Made by a program: the position numbers and the translations under genes. This document shows, piece by piece, positions 1 through 6,675 of a stretch of DNA of 47,146 nt; position 1 is the stretch's first letter; every line of letters starts with the position of its first letter. Below the pieces are notes generated by a model. The model saw only the letters and a list, made by a program, of their open reading frames with translations, searched no databases and was not told the DNA's origin. This DNA comes from Candidatus Peregrinibacteria bacterium. GTDB lineage: Bacteria > Patescibacteriota > Gracilibacteria > CAIRYL01. The stretch is from positions 1-47,146 of the forward strand of contig JACRHZ010000008.1 of NCBI GenBank assembly GCA_016220175.1. Direction: 5' to 3'.

Positions 1-2
1 CC

Positions 3-110
3 AAAGTATCAGAAGAAAAAATCTATGCAGTACAAGAAAAACTCAACGACAGACCAAGAAAATCACTTCGATATCGTACTCCAAATGAAGTCATTTCTGA
101 TCTCCTCTAG
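3..110 (+). pseudogene. IS30-family transposase, C-terminal fragment (runs off window start)
   Basis: The only open frame entering from the left edge reads KVSEEKIYAVQEKLNDRPRK and continues with SLRYRTPNEV before a TAG at 108-110. The NDRPRK-SL-RTPNEV ending is the signature C-terminus of IS30-family DDE transposases. The catalytic core lies outside the window. The bases just after the stop (about 111-140) probably hold the terminal inverted repeat, because the opposite-strand zinc-ribbon gene loses family similarity exactly there. Family assignment rests on the C-terminal motif only. The gene may be complete upstream of the window. Confidence 0.75.
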
Positions 111-552
111 GGGTGGTGCTTATAATCCTTGAATTTTCCATAAGATAGCAATTTTTGCAATATCCAGTTCCCGTCGTATACGGGCTGTTTTCATTCTGAA
201 GTTGTGTAAGGCTTGGTTTTGGAACAGCAAAGCTGAGTTCGCGATACTGTTCAAAAAATGATTTTGAAAAATCAAAATCCCGTCCATATTCCATGGGATC
301 CCATTTATCGCTAAACCAAGTTTCAACGGTGTATATTTTTACAGGAGAAGAAGGAGGATAGAGAGAAATGGTGTTTTTCTTCGTAAAATCACATTCCCGT
401 TTGTAGAATTTTTGTTCATTTCGAAATATGACTCGATGAATGAGTCGACAGTCTGGACAATGTTTCGGAGGAGGAACTCCAATCTTTTCATAAAATTCCT
501 TTTCAAATTGAGTGATTTGAAATGAGGCATTACATTCAGGGCATGATGGCAT
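91..552 (-). pseudogene. CPR-type cysteine-rich zinc-ribbon protein, truncated by the IS30 element
   Basis: The N-terminus has a zinc ribbon: CPEC at residues 4-7 and CPDC at about 32-35, followed by RNE..FYKRECD and the WFSDKWDPMEYGRDFDFSKSF block seen in a large cysteine-rich family common in CPR genomes (often mis-named Caib/baif). Family members usually run to 300 or more residues, with many CxxC and CYY motifs in the second half. This copy has only begun that part (YCKNCYL near residue 132) when it enters the bases next to the IS30 transposase stop and ends after a few unrelated residues (IISTTPRGDQK). It therefore looks like a gene cut by IS30 insertion at about 110-140. The function of the intact family is unknown; metal binding is inferred from the cysteines. 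Confidence 0.7.
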
Positions 553-609
553 AAGGAGATGAGAAAAGATTTAAAACACACAAATTGTCAAGTGCATTTT
601 TATACTCAC

Positions 610-644
610 TTGATAAACTGTAAATTGTTCTTCATAAAGAACAA
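610..644 (+). promoter_or_regulatory. Promoter with overlapping operator-like palindrome upstream of the first TrmB regulator
   Basis: TTGATA at 610-615 and CATAAA at 633-638 are 17 bp apart. Across the -10 lies a perfect dyad, TTGTTCTT at 625-632 and AAGAACAA at 637-644, around the spacer CATA. The gene starts at 665. Position and symmetry suggest autoregulation by the TrmB protein, which is an inference. Confidence 0.45.
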
Positions 645-664
645 CAGTATTTTTAGTTTTTAAT

Positions 665-1429
665 ATGCTTATTAAATATCTCAAGAAAATAGGATTTACA
701 GAAAAAGAACAAGAGCTTTATCTCGTTCTTGCAGAAATAGGAATTCAGCCTGCTTCAGTTGTCGCCAAAAAATGCAATATGGATCGTGTTACTGCATACA
801 AAAATTTAAAGCATCTTACGGAAAAAGGGTTTTTACGAATTTATTATCGGAGCGGAATTCAGTGTTTTGGAATACAGAGTTTTGACAGCATCCGAATGCA
901 TCTCAAAGAAAAATATGGTCTCTATGAAGACCTTCTCAAAGAATTTCCGCTTGTCGAAAAAATGATGAAATCTCTTCAGGGAGAAAGAGAGCTTATTCCA
1001 GAACTTGAGATATTCGAAGGGGAAGCAGGCATCAAGCGTTTTTTTCGAGACCTCCTCTTTGAAGTGAAAAGTGAAAAACTCCATCAAATCAAAATGCTTA
1101 CCTCGAATACATTTGAAGAACGGCTGGGAAATGTGCCACTTTCTCGCTTTATAGAGGAATTCTTTAACGAAATAAAAAGTCTCATGGTAGATTTTGAAAT
1201 TTTGGAAATGACGGGAACGCTCCTTCCCGAACGTCTTCACAGAATTGCGTTTTTAGAATTTAATCCGGAAAAAATACCAGCGGCAAAAGGGACAACGAGT
1301 ATTTTTATTGCTGGTCACGCTGTGTATCTTACGTGTTACAAAACCTCTCAAATTGGTCTTAAAATAAAGCAATCCGAAATTAGCCAAATGTTTCATTTCC
1401 TGTTTGATATGCTCAAAAAGAAAATATAG
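665..1429 (+). CDS. TrmB-family transcriptional regulator
   Basis: A 254-residue protein with an N-terminal winged helix-turn-helix of the TrmB type: FTEKEQELYLVL, then SVVAKKCNMDRVTAYKNLKHL as recognition region, then GFLRIYYRSG as wing (residues about 10-66). The remainder is the alpha/beta effector domain of TrmB proteins that are not clear sugar-binding types. No signal peptide or membrane segment. It stands upstream of a radical SAM gene in the same direction (235 bp apart), and a second TrmB protein is encoded beyond that gene on the other strand, so the trio may be one regulatory unit. A palindrome overlaps its promoter (625-644). Family is clear; ligand and targets are not. Confidence 0.8.
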   Translation: MLIKYLKKIGFTEKEQELYLVLAEIGIQPASVVAKKCNMDRVTAYKNLKHLTEKGFLRIYYRSGIQCFGIQSFDSIRMHLKEKYGLYEDLLKEFPLVEKMMKSLQGERELIPELEIFEGEAGIKRFFRDLLFEVKSEKLHQIKMLTSNTFEERLGNVPLSRFIEEFFNEIKSLMVDFEILEMTGTLLPERLHRIAFLEFNPEKIPAAKGTTSIFIAGHAVYLTCYKTSQIGLKIKQSEISQMFHFLFDMLKKKI

Positions 1430-1497
1430 CAGAGACAAGGCTACGAAGTGGAGTCTTCGGTCCATGTCTTATCTCTTCTTAAAAATCAGAAAAAAAT

Positions 1498-1520
1498 CTG
1501 TTGTCGAGGTCCGACAACAG
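1498..1520. repeat. Palindromic repeat, CGAGGTC-centre type, intergenic copy
   Basis: Nine-base arms CTGTTGTCG and CGACAACAG enclose AGGTC. Bases 1499-1526 are identical to 43468-43495 inside recJ (28 of 28), and a diverged relative lies at 5159-5179. There is no T-run, so it is not a standard terminator. Confidence 0.8.
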
Positions 1521-1579
1521 AAAATGTTTTCATGTAACGAGTTTTAAAGCCAGTATTTACGAATACCTCCATACGAAAC

Positions 1580-1635
1580 TTGCTTTCAGAATCTCCTTTA
1601 TCATAATGAAAGGAGAAAACGTTGTATATATACAA
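1580..1635 (+). promoter_or_regulatory. Promoter and two operator-like dyads upstream of the radical SAM gene
   Basis: TTGCTT at 1580-1585 and CATAAT at 1602-1607 are 16 bp apart. One dyad, TCTCCTTT (1592-1599) with AAAGGAGA (1609-1616), straddles the -10. A second, TTGTATATATACAA at 1622-1635, lies just past the expected transcription start. The start codon is at 1664. Repression by one or both neighbouring TrmB proteins is plausible but inferred. Confidence 0.45.
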
Positions 1636-1663
1636 GAAAGTATCATAATAAAAAATTATTTCT

Positions 1664-3034
1664 ATGGGGAAAATTGATCTCGTACAACTTCGGCATTCTT
1701 ATGCTTATCCCAAGGAAGAGCATCCAGAAGGACATATTTACCTCCCTGTTTCACTTCTTGCGGCTGCCGCCAGAATATTGCAAGCAGGAGGAGAGGTTTC
1801 TTCTTTGCAAGATGAGAATCTTCGACCTGCTCATATTACTTCGTCTCATATTGGTATAAATCTTTTGGGAGCGCCATATATCCCCGAGGCGCAAGAATTT
1901 CAAAGGAGAACTTCCGCAGAAACAAAAGAAAACCTTAGATTTCTTTTCGGGGGACAAGTAATATCTGGGCTTACAGAGGGTCAGTTTTGCCATCTTTTTG
2001 GTGAAAATTCAGGAAATGGAAATAATGATGCAATTCTTGCTGAGCATCTTGGAATTGACCAGAGAGCGCTTCCTCCCCAAGAACAAACTTCACTTATTCC
2101 TGCATATAAACTTATTTCAGATGAGGATATGCGAAAATATCTTTCTCGAGAATTCTCATTGTACATCTCTCAAGGATGCAATAAACAGTGTTCTTTTTGC
2201 GCAGCATTAAAGAAACGCCCAGAGACATATCGCTCACCAGAGATTATTCAGCAGGATGTGGAATATCTTATTCAACGCGCTCTTCAGTTCGGAATAAAAG
2301 AATTTGATATCTACATGTCAAATCTTGATGTTTTTCAAAATCCGAGAAAACTGAATGATGTTGCGGAGGTAATTTGTGAACTCAGAGAAAAATATAGTTT
2401 TCTCATTCGCCTGCGCGGTCTTTCGAGTGTTGATTCTTTTGGGGAAGCGCGAAAAAAATCTCCAGAAACAATAGAAAAAATTATTCGAGCAGGACTCCAC
2501 ACTGTAGGTTTTGGAGTAGATGGCTGGGGAGAAGATGTGTGGAAACACCTGAGGAAGTTTCAAAATACACCAGAAAGATGTATAGGAGCAATTCGCTCCG
2601 CACGGGAAGATTTTGGTCTTACTCCAGAAGTTCTTATGGTTTTTGGTCATAATAAAAAGGATAATGCCGAGTCTCTTGAGGCGGCGTATGCCATCACGAA
2701 TGAAATGGTTGAGAAATACTACGCAATTCCCAGACCGCATGTTTCCAAAATTTTCGTTCCTGGAAATGATGATTGGGGTGATCCTTATTACGAAAATGCT
2801 GTTCGTCAACTTCTTACTTTTCCAAAAACATTTCAATCTCTGGATTTTACTGCCCTTCCTTCAGCACTTACTCATCCTGACCCAGTCTTAAGAGAACTTA
2901 CTACGCAATATTATCTAAAAATTTGTTCTATTGCAGGAAATGTAACTCAGTTTGTACATCCCCTTCTTCCTGGGATGACAGATGAACAAATCAAGGGAAT
3001 ACAAAGATTCAATATGGGAAAATATGATATATAG
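1664..3034 (+). CDS. Radical SAM protein with B12-binding-like N-terminal region
   Basis: A 456-residue protein. The radical SAM [4Fe-4S] motif CNKQCSFC lies at about residues 172-179 after YISQG; downstream strand motifs include FDIYMSNLDVF and GLHTVGFGVDGWGEDVW. The first 130 residues resemble the Rossmann-like region of B12-binding radical SAM proteins (YLPVSLLAAAARILQAGGEV, LFGGQVISGL) but lack the DxHxxG cobalamin-ligand motif, so cobalamin binding is doubtful. The substrate is unknown. It is bracketed by two TrmB regulators and has two dyads at its promoter, so it looks like the regulated target of that pair. It converges on the second TrmB gene across a perfect 24-bp palindrome. Confidence 0.75.
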   Translation: MGKIDLVQLRHSYAYPKEEHPEGHIYLPVSLLAAAARILQAGGEVSSLQDENLRPAHITSSHIGINLLGAPYIPEAQEFQRRTSAETKENLRFLFGGQVISGLTEGQFCHLFGENSGNGNNDAILAEHLGIDQRALPPQEQTSLIPAYKLISDEDMRKYLSREFSLYISQGCNKQCSFCAALKKRPETYRSPEIIQQDVEYLIQRALQFGIKEFDIYMSNLDVFQNPRKLNDVAEVICELREKYSFLIRLRGLSSVDSFGEARKKSPETIEKIIRAGLHTVGFGVDGWGEDVWKHLRKFQNTPERCIGAIRSAREDFGLTPEVLMVFGHNKKDNAESLEAAYAITNEMVEKYYAIPRPHVSKIFVPGNDDWGDPYYENAVRQLLTFPKTFQSLDFTALPSALTHPDPVLRELTTQYYLKICSIAGNVTQFVHPLLPGMTDEQIKGIQRFNMGKYDI

Positions 3035-3035
3035 G

Positions 3036-3059
3036 AGGGGCGGCAGATCTGCCGCCCCT
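3036..3059. repeat. Perfect 24-bp GC-rich palindrome between convergent genes
   Basis: Twelve-base arms AGGGGCGGCAGA and TCTGCCGCCCCT meet without a loop. It lies 1 bp after the radical SAM stop and 8 bp from the end of the convergent TrmB gene. It belongs to the TAGGGGC...GCCCCTA class of dispersed palindromes. It could form a cruciform or act as a two-way transcript end, but it has no T-run. Confidence 0.8.
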
Positions 3060-3067
3060 ACAATGGT

Positions 3068-3805
3068 TTATGCGTTTTTCCATAATTCCGAAAAAACTGT
3101 TCTTTGCGATTCCGCAAGAGAAGAATTCCAAATCTCCGTTGCGGAAACTTGGTTCTCTCCATATGAAACCATATAGATTTTATCAGCACAAATAATGGTA
3201 TCCGATGCAAATTGAAGTGTTTTTGGTAAAATTTTGATCTGGTGATTTTTGGAAGCATATGTTTTTTGATAATATTTCGCTTCTTTTGAATCAATGAGCA
3301 GCTCCTGAATTTTGAGATGCTTTTCTCTCATAGTTTCCGCGACAAGATAATGATATTCCGGCATGAGTTTTTTTACGATTTCCGGATGAAAAATGGCACA
3401 AAATCCTTTTTCTTTCAGAACTTCTTCATACATCTGCATCACCTGATTTTTCCCTTCAAAGAAACGTATTTTTGGAGTAATGCTGAGTTTATTTTCCAGT
3501 TTTTCGAGTTCTTCGCGCTTTTCTTGGAACATTTCGAGCGTATGTTCAATTTGTTTTTGTTTTGAGGCGAGAAGATCGGGAATATTCTTTACGGGAATAC
3601 ATTTCGCATAGGTAATTCCTGCTTGTTCAAATTCATCAATGAGTCCGAGTTTTTTGAGTTTTCCGAGGACAAGATACATCGTAGGACGAGGAATTCCGAC
3701 TTGTCTTGCAATAATACTCACGGGCTGAGCCCCGAGTTCAAGAAGCCTGAGAAACGTCTGAATCTCTTTCTTTTTGAGTCCGAAAATATGAAAAAGTTCT
3801 TGCAT
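3068..3805 (-). CDS. TrmB-family transcriptional regulator (second copy)
   Basis: A 245-residue protein with a TrmB N-terminal HTH: FGLKKKEIQTFLRLLELGAQ, then PVSIIARQVGIPRPTMYLVL as recognition helix region, then a wing at residues 55-65. A charged, probably coiled segment follows (KQKQIEHTLEMFQEKREELEKLENKL, residues about 82-108; split here at EM). The C-terminal half is an alpha/beta effector domain containing FFEGKNQVMQMYEEVL, a motif common in this group. It shares the fold but little sequence with the regulator at 665-1429. A TTGTC/GACAA dyad and a TATAAT lie upstream at 3812-3841. It converges with the radical SAM gene. Family is confident; role is inferred from context. Confidence 0.8.
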   Translation of the reverse strand: MQELFHIFGLKKKEIQTFLRLLELGAQPVSIIARQVGIPRPTMYLVLGKLKKLGLIDEFEQAGITYAKCIPVKNIPDLLASKQKQIEHTLEMFQEKREELEKLENKLSITPKIRFFEGKNQVMQMYEEVLKEKGFCAIFHPEIVKKLMPEYHYLVAETMREKHLKIQELLIDSKEAKYYQKTYASKNHQIKILPKTLQFASDTIICADKIYMVSYGENQVSATEIWNSSLAESQRTVFSELWKNA

Positions 3806-3811
3806 AATCTG

Positions 3812-3841
3812 TTGTCAGAAAATATCGACAAGTAAATTATA
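3812..3841 (-). promoter_or_regulatory. Promoter -10 and dyad upstream of the second TrmB gene
   Basis: On the minus strand TATAAT is at 3841-3836. Between it and the start codon at 3805 lies the interrupted dyad TTGTC (3812-3816) and GACAA (3827-3831). I see no good -35. Autoregulation is inferred. Confidence 0.35.
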
Positions 3842-3887
3842 GCTGAATATAAAGATAAAATCTATATATTTTTACTTATTGTTCTTG

Positions 3888-3920
3888 AATATTGACAATA
3901 TTTAACGGGCCATGTAAAAT
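3888..3920 (+). promoter_or_regulatory. Strong promoter with palindrome over the -35, upstream of the tandem-repeat protein
   Basis: TTGACA at 3892-3897 and TAAAAT at 3915-3920 are exactly 17 bp apart, the best consensus promoter in the window. The palindrome AATATTG-A-CAATATT at 3888-3902 covers the -35. TTGTTCTT just upstream (3879-3886) matches the arm of the operator at 625-632. The gene starts at 3947. Confidence 0.6.
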
Positions 3921-3946
3921 CATGTTCTATTTTTCTTTAATTCCAT

Positions 3947-4420
3947 ATGACAAATAGAGAAACAGGAAATATCGGCAGTTCTGATTTTGATGCTCAAGAA
4001 ACAGCTACTCCTCCATCATCACAAGAAGATGGAGAAATTTCTTGCAACAAAGAGGTACTTGAGGAAATTTTCCAAGCTTTACAAGAGGGAGTAGCTCCTG
4101 AGAAGATAGAGATGTTTTTGGCAGTCTTCCAAGCTTTTCAAGAACAAAGAATGATACCGCAGAGGCAACTCAAGAAGGTACTTATGGAAATTTTCCAAGC
4201 TTTACGAGAAGAAGAAGCTCCTGAGAAGAGAGAGATGCTTGCGGAAGTCTTCCAAGCTTTTCAAGAACAAGGAATGATACCGCAGAGCCAAAGCTCGTTT
4301 AATCTCGCAATGCTGGACGTCGCAATGCGGGACTCCACAAGTGATCCCTTAGAAGAAACAGCAGAAGAAGGAATACAACTTAATAAATGGATGGAGTGGT
4401 TTTTCTTAGATAAACGATGA
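3947..4420 (+). CDS. Hypothetical protein with two tandem 41-residue repeats
   Basis: A 157-residue, acidic, glutamine- and glutamate-rich protein that I cannot assign to a family. Residues about 35-116 are two copies of a 41-residue unit, each with IFQAL, then APEK, then VFQAFQEQ and MIPQ. The repeat is also clear in DNA with a 123-bp period (4063 and 4186 both start GGAAATTTTCCAAGC), so the duplication is recent. The repeats look helical and amphipathic. No signal peptide or transmembrane segment. The tail (residues 120-157) is unique and ends in WMEWFFLDKR. It has its own consensus promoter and is followed directly by the RAYT/REP region. It is probably real because of the promoter and the in-frame repeat; function unknown. 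Confidence 0.6.
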   Translation: MTNRETGNIGSSDFDAQETATPPSSQEDGEISCNKEVLEEIFQALQEGVAPEKIEMFLAVFQAFQEQRMIPQRQLKKVLMEIFQALREEEAPEKREMLAEVFQAFQEQGMIPQSQSSFNLAMLDVAMRDSTSDPLEETAEEGIQLNKWMEWFFLDKR

Positions 4421-4428
4421 AGATGGTG

Positions 4429-4449
4429 TTCCCGCATTTCATTCGCAAA
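4429..4449 (+). repeat. Left direct repeat flanking the RAYT region
   Basis: TTCCCGCATTTcATTCGCAA plus one A recurs at 5359-5379 with a single mismatch (20 of 21). The two copies stand outside the inverted REP pair and about 930 bp apart, in the same orientation. Confidence 0.6.
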
Positions 4450-4450
4450 T

Positions 4451-4479
4451 CCGTGCGAGGCACCCGTCCACGGGTGCCC
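4451..4479. repeat. REP palindrome, left of RAYT gene
   Basis: A hairpin GGCACCCGT-CC-ACGGGTGCC (4459-4478) with the flank CCGTGCGA on its left. The whole 29-bp unit is repeated in inverted orientation at 5190-5218 with one mismatch, which places the RAYT gene between a head-to-head REP pair. Confidence 0.8.
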
Positions 4480-4487
4480 GGGAAGAA

Positions 4488-5066
4488 TCATTCGTCCATA
4501 TACGAAATCGGTATTACTGTTTCCTCTCCTAAAAAATAAAACTTCGCACTCGAGAGAGGATATTCTTCAGGAGTCGCTGCAAGTTTCCAGTGCTCTTGAA
4601 GTGGATTCCCATGAATGTAGTCCATCTTTATATTGAAGGTATTATCGTTATCAATAATAAGATCGTCAAACCTTCTCTGCCACACCTGATATTCATGCCT
4701 CGTTATATATTTCTTCGCAGATTTTTGAAAAATATGGAGAAGATCGTCTCTTCTATTATTTTGACACCATTTCACAATTTCTTTTGCACTGTACTCCTTT
4801 ACCCTTCCCATGAGCTCCGAAACAGTCCTGATGTTCCCCATTGTCAGGAGAAGGTGTATATGATTTGGCATGATGACAAAAGCGTGCATTTTTACACAAA
4901 ATTTTTCCCGGTAGAAATTGATAGTACGAATGAGAATTTCTGCAAGATCGGGAATATCAAAAATTTTTGTGAATTCTGTGATAGTTGTCGTTAAAAAATA
5001 TGTTGCATTCTGCCGGAAGAAGAATGATCTATTTCTTTTCACTTTTCCTGAGGGATACGTGTCCAT
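4488..5066 (-). CDS. REP-associated tyrosine transposase (RAYT, IS200/IS605 Y1 superfamily)
   Basis: A 192-residue protein. The HUH metal-binding motif is HIH at residues 69-71 in VIMPNHIHLLL. The candidate catalytic tyrosine is Tyr92 in KEYSAKEIVKW, followed by the RAYT-typical C-terminal block VWQRRFDDLIIDND and YIHGNPLQEHW. Length and the WQRRFDD and HGNP motifs separate RAYTs from IS200 TnpA. RAYTs bind and nick single-stranded REP hairpins, and this one sits between two inverted REP palindromes (4451-4479 and 5190-5218), the usual arrangement of a RAYT with its cognate REPs. No TnpB is present. It looks intact. It may be the protein that handles other palindromes in the window, but that is inference. 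Confidence 0.9.
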   Translation of the reverse strand: MDTYPSGKVKRNRSFFFRQNATYFLTTTITEFTKIFDIPDLAEILIRTINFYREKFCVKMHAFVIMPNHIHLLLTMGNIRTVSELMGRVKEYSAKEIVKWCQNNRRDDLLHIFQKSAKKYITRHEYQVWQRRFDDLIIDNDNTFNIKMDYIHGNPLQEHWKLAATPEEYPLSSAKFYFLGEETVIPISYMDE

Positions 5067-5158
5067 ATTTTCTCATTCCTGTTCGTTTTCCCAATGTAAA
5101 CATTTTTGGAGATATTCTAAAAACCTCGTTCTTAAGATGCTTTTAAAAGATTTTATTC

Positions 5159-5179
5159 TGTCGACGAGGTTCGACGACA
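5159..5179. repeat. Diverged CGAGGT-centre palindrome
   Basis: TGTCG at 5159-5163 and CGACA at 5175-5179 surround ACGAGGTTCGA. The core CGAGGTTCGAC resembles CGAGGTCCGAC in the repeats at 1498 and in recJ at 43468, so this is probably an older copy of the same family. Confidence 0.5.
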
Positions 5180-5189
5180 ATTTCTTACA

Positions 5190-5218
5190 GGGCACCCGTG
5201 GACGGATGCCTCGCACGG
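5190..5218. repeat. REP palindrome, right of RAYT gene (inverted copy)
   Basis: GGCACCCGT-GG-ACGGATGCC followed by TCGCACGG. It is the reverse complement of 4451-4479 in 28 of 29 positions; the mismatch weakens one stem pair. Confidence 0.8.
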
Positions 5219-5296
5219 GATATTCTGATCGTTCAGAGCAATATTCGGATTAGAAAATATGCATCATTGCGAACGTGCTCCTGCCGCGATATCTCA

Positions 5297-5324
5297 GAAG
5301 GCGACACGGCGCCGTGTCGCCTTC
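5297..5324. repeat. Perfect 28-bp palindrome, GGCGCC centre, intergenic copy
   Basis: Arms GAAGGCGACACGGC and GCCGTGTCGCCTTC meet with no loop. The central 20 bp (GCGACACGGC GCCGTGTCGC) recurs exactly at 45651-45670 between dgt and the riboflavin kinase. Confidence 0.8.
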
Positions 5325-5358
5325 ATGGTACAAAATAAATCTCATGTTTCCTCACTCC

Positions 5359-5379
5359 TTCCCGCATTTTATTCGCAAA
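5359..5379 (+). repeat. Right direct repeat flanking the RAYT region
   Basis: TTCCCGCATTTtATTCGCAA plus one A, one mismatch from 4429-4449. It lies 65 bp before the ruvA start. Confidence 0.6.
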
Positions 5380-5444
5380 AATCGAGAAATTCAATTATGC
5401 TGAGTGCGGTCTTCTTCACTGAGTTTTGAATTTTTTATTTCCGT

Positions 5445-6005
5445 ATGATTGCCTTTCTCTCCGGAACTCTCTACAAAAAAGAACCCCGTGCGATTCTCAT
5501 CGATGTCCAAGGCGTTGGATATCGGGTATTCACGACACTTTCTGCGATGTCACATCTGCATGAAAAACAACCAGTTTTTCTTTTTACTCACCATCATATT
5601 CGAGAAGATGATCAGACTTTGTATGGATTTTTGAAAGAAAGCGATTTGAAGTTTTTTGAAAAACTCATTTCTGTTTCTGGAATCGGACCAAAAAGTGCGC
5701 TCGAAATTATGGAAGTTTCTCCATCTCTTGTTCATGAGGCAATTGTAAAAGGAGATGTAGATTTCCTCAAAACCCTCAAGGGAATCGGGAAAAAGACAGC
5801 AGAGCGGATGGTGCTGGAACTCAGAGGAAATCTTCCTGAAATCGGCATTGGACAGGAGGAAAGTTTACCTCCCGAAGTCGTTCAAGCGCTTAAAGATTTG
5901 GGATTTGAGAGAAATCAGATTCAGAAAACATTTTTGGAACTGAAGAAGCCGCTTCCTTCACCCGAAGAAATGGTGCGTTGGTTTTTGCAAAAGAGTGCAC
6001 TTTGA
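5445..6005 (+). CDS. ruvA: Holliday junction branch migration protein RuvA
   Basis: A 186-residue protein of normal RuvA length. The N-terminal OB fold reads MIAFLSGTLYKKEPRAILID then VQGVGYRVF; the acidic-pin region follows (IREDDQTLYGF). Two helix-hairpin-helix motifs in the centre, VSGIGPKSALEIM and LKGIGKKTAERMVLEL, bind DNA. The C-terminal domain III (residues about 140-186, VVQALKDLGF...) contacts RuvB. RuvA tetramers hold the four-way junction while RuvB drives branch migration. ruvB and ruvC are not adjacent. Its 3' end contains the promoter of the pseudopilin genes. Confidence 0.97.
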   Translation: MIAFLSGTLYKKEPRAILIDVQGVGYRVFTTLSAMSHLHEKQPVFLFTHHHIREDDQTLYGFLKESDLKFFEKLISVSGIGPKSALEIMEVSPSLVHEAIVKGDVDFLKTLKGIGKKTAERMVLELRGNLPEIGIGQEESLPPEVVQALKDLGFERNQIQKTFLELKKPLPSPEEMVRWFLQKSAL

Positions 6006-6013
6006 TGTATAAT
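5985..6013 (+). promoter_or_regulatory. Promoter of the pseudopilin operon, inside the ruvA 3' end
   Basis: TTGCAA at 5985-5990 and TATAAT at 6008-6013 are 17 bp apart. The -35 lies in the last ruvA codons and the -10 just after its stop (6003-6005). The first pseudopilin starts at 6037. Confidence 0.65.
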
Positions 6014-6036
6014 GGGAAGATACATTATGCCTTGGA

Positions 6037-6675
6037 GTGAATACTTTCTCTTTTCGAAAAAATACTGCCGGCTTTACGCTTATTGAAATACTCACAGTTG
6101 TGATCATTCTTGGAATTCTCACCGCAGCAGGACTCAGTCGATATGCTGTACCTGATAGAGCCAGAATAGCAGAAGTAGAAAGCTCCACCAGAGATCTCGT
6201 GACACTCATGAGATCTGCAAGAGCCTCTGCTATGGCAGGAGAGGTACACGAATTCCCAAGTGGCACAGTAAAGGTTCCGGTTGGTGGTTTTGGATTTTTG
6301 TTTAATCCGACTGAGAAACGTGGATACGTCTTCGCGGATATGGATGGTGATAAGCTTTATGATGTGAATAATGATGGAGGCTATCTCGATCAAAGTGAAA
6401 TTATTCCAGATTATATCAATATAAGTGCAACAGATACTGATCCATTAGGAACAGGCCTTATTTTTGATACTTCTCCGACAGCTCCAGTCACGGATAATTT
6501 TTGGATACTCTTTGCACCGAATTCCGCTGAGGTGACTTTTGGGAACTCAGACACTTCTCAAGATCTTGGTGCCACTAAAAATATTTCTCTAAAACTCAAC
6601 TATAAAGACATGCGAGAATATGAAATAAAAATAAACAAAATTTCTCGATTTTTTGAAGTTTCACTTACGAAATGA
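6037..6675 (+). CDS. Type II secretion/type IV pilus pseudopilin (GspH/FimT-like)
   Basis: A 212-residue protein starting at a GTG. The short leader ends in the prepilin peptidase site TAG-FTLIE, with cleavage after Gly, followed by the hydrophobic helix ILTVVIILGILTAAGL and a C-terminal beta domain (YVFADMDGDKLYDVNNDGG suggests a calcium-binding loop). The GspH/FimT assignment rests on length and on the extended soluble domain. It is the first gene of a three-pseudopilin operon with its own promoter at 5985-6013, and its stop overlaps the next start (ATGA at 6672-6675). Cleavage by PilD, membrane insertion and pilus-tip or secretion roles follow from the family. Confidence 0.85.
   Translation: MNTFSFRKNTAGFTLIEILTVVIILGILTAAGLSRYAVPDRARIAEVESSTRDLVTLMRSARASAMAGEVHEFPSGTVKVPVGGFGFLFNPTEKRGYVFADMDGDKLYDVNNDGGYLDQSEIIPDYINISATDTDPLGTGLIFDTSPTAPVTDNFWILFAPNSAEVTFGNSDTSQDLGATKNISLKLNYKDMREYEIKINKISRFFEVSLTK

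Larger units (their letters stand above)
5067..5444. other. Gene-free interval upstream of RAYT and ruvA, rich in palindromes
   Basis: No convincing gene in 378 bp. It holds a diverged CGAGGT-centre palindrome (5159-5179), the right REP (5190-5218), a perfect 28-bp GGCGCC-centred palindrome (5297-5324) and the right direct repeat (5359-5379). It must also contain the divergent start regions of RAYT and ruvA, but I see no strong promoter match. Confidence 0.7.
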
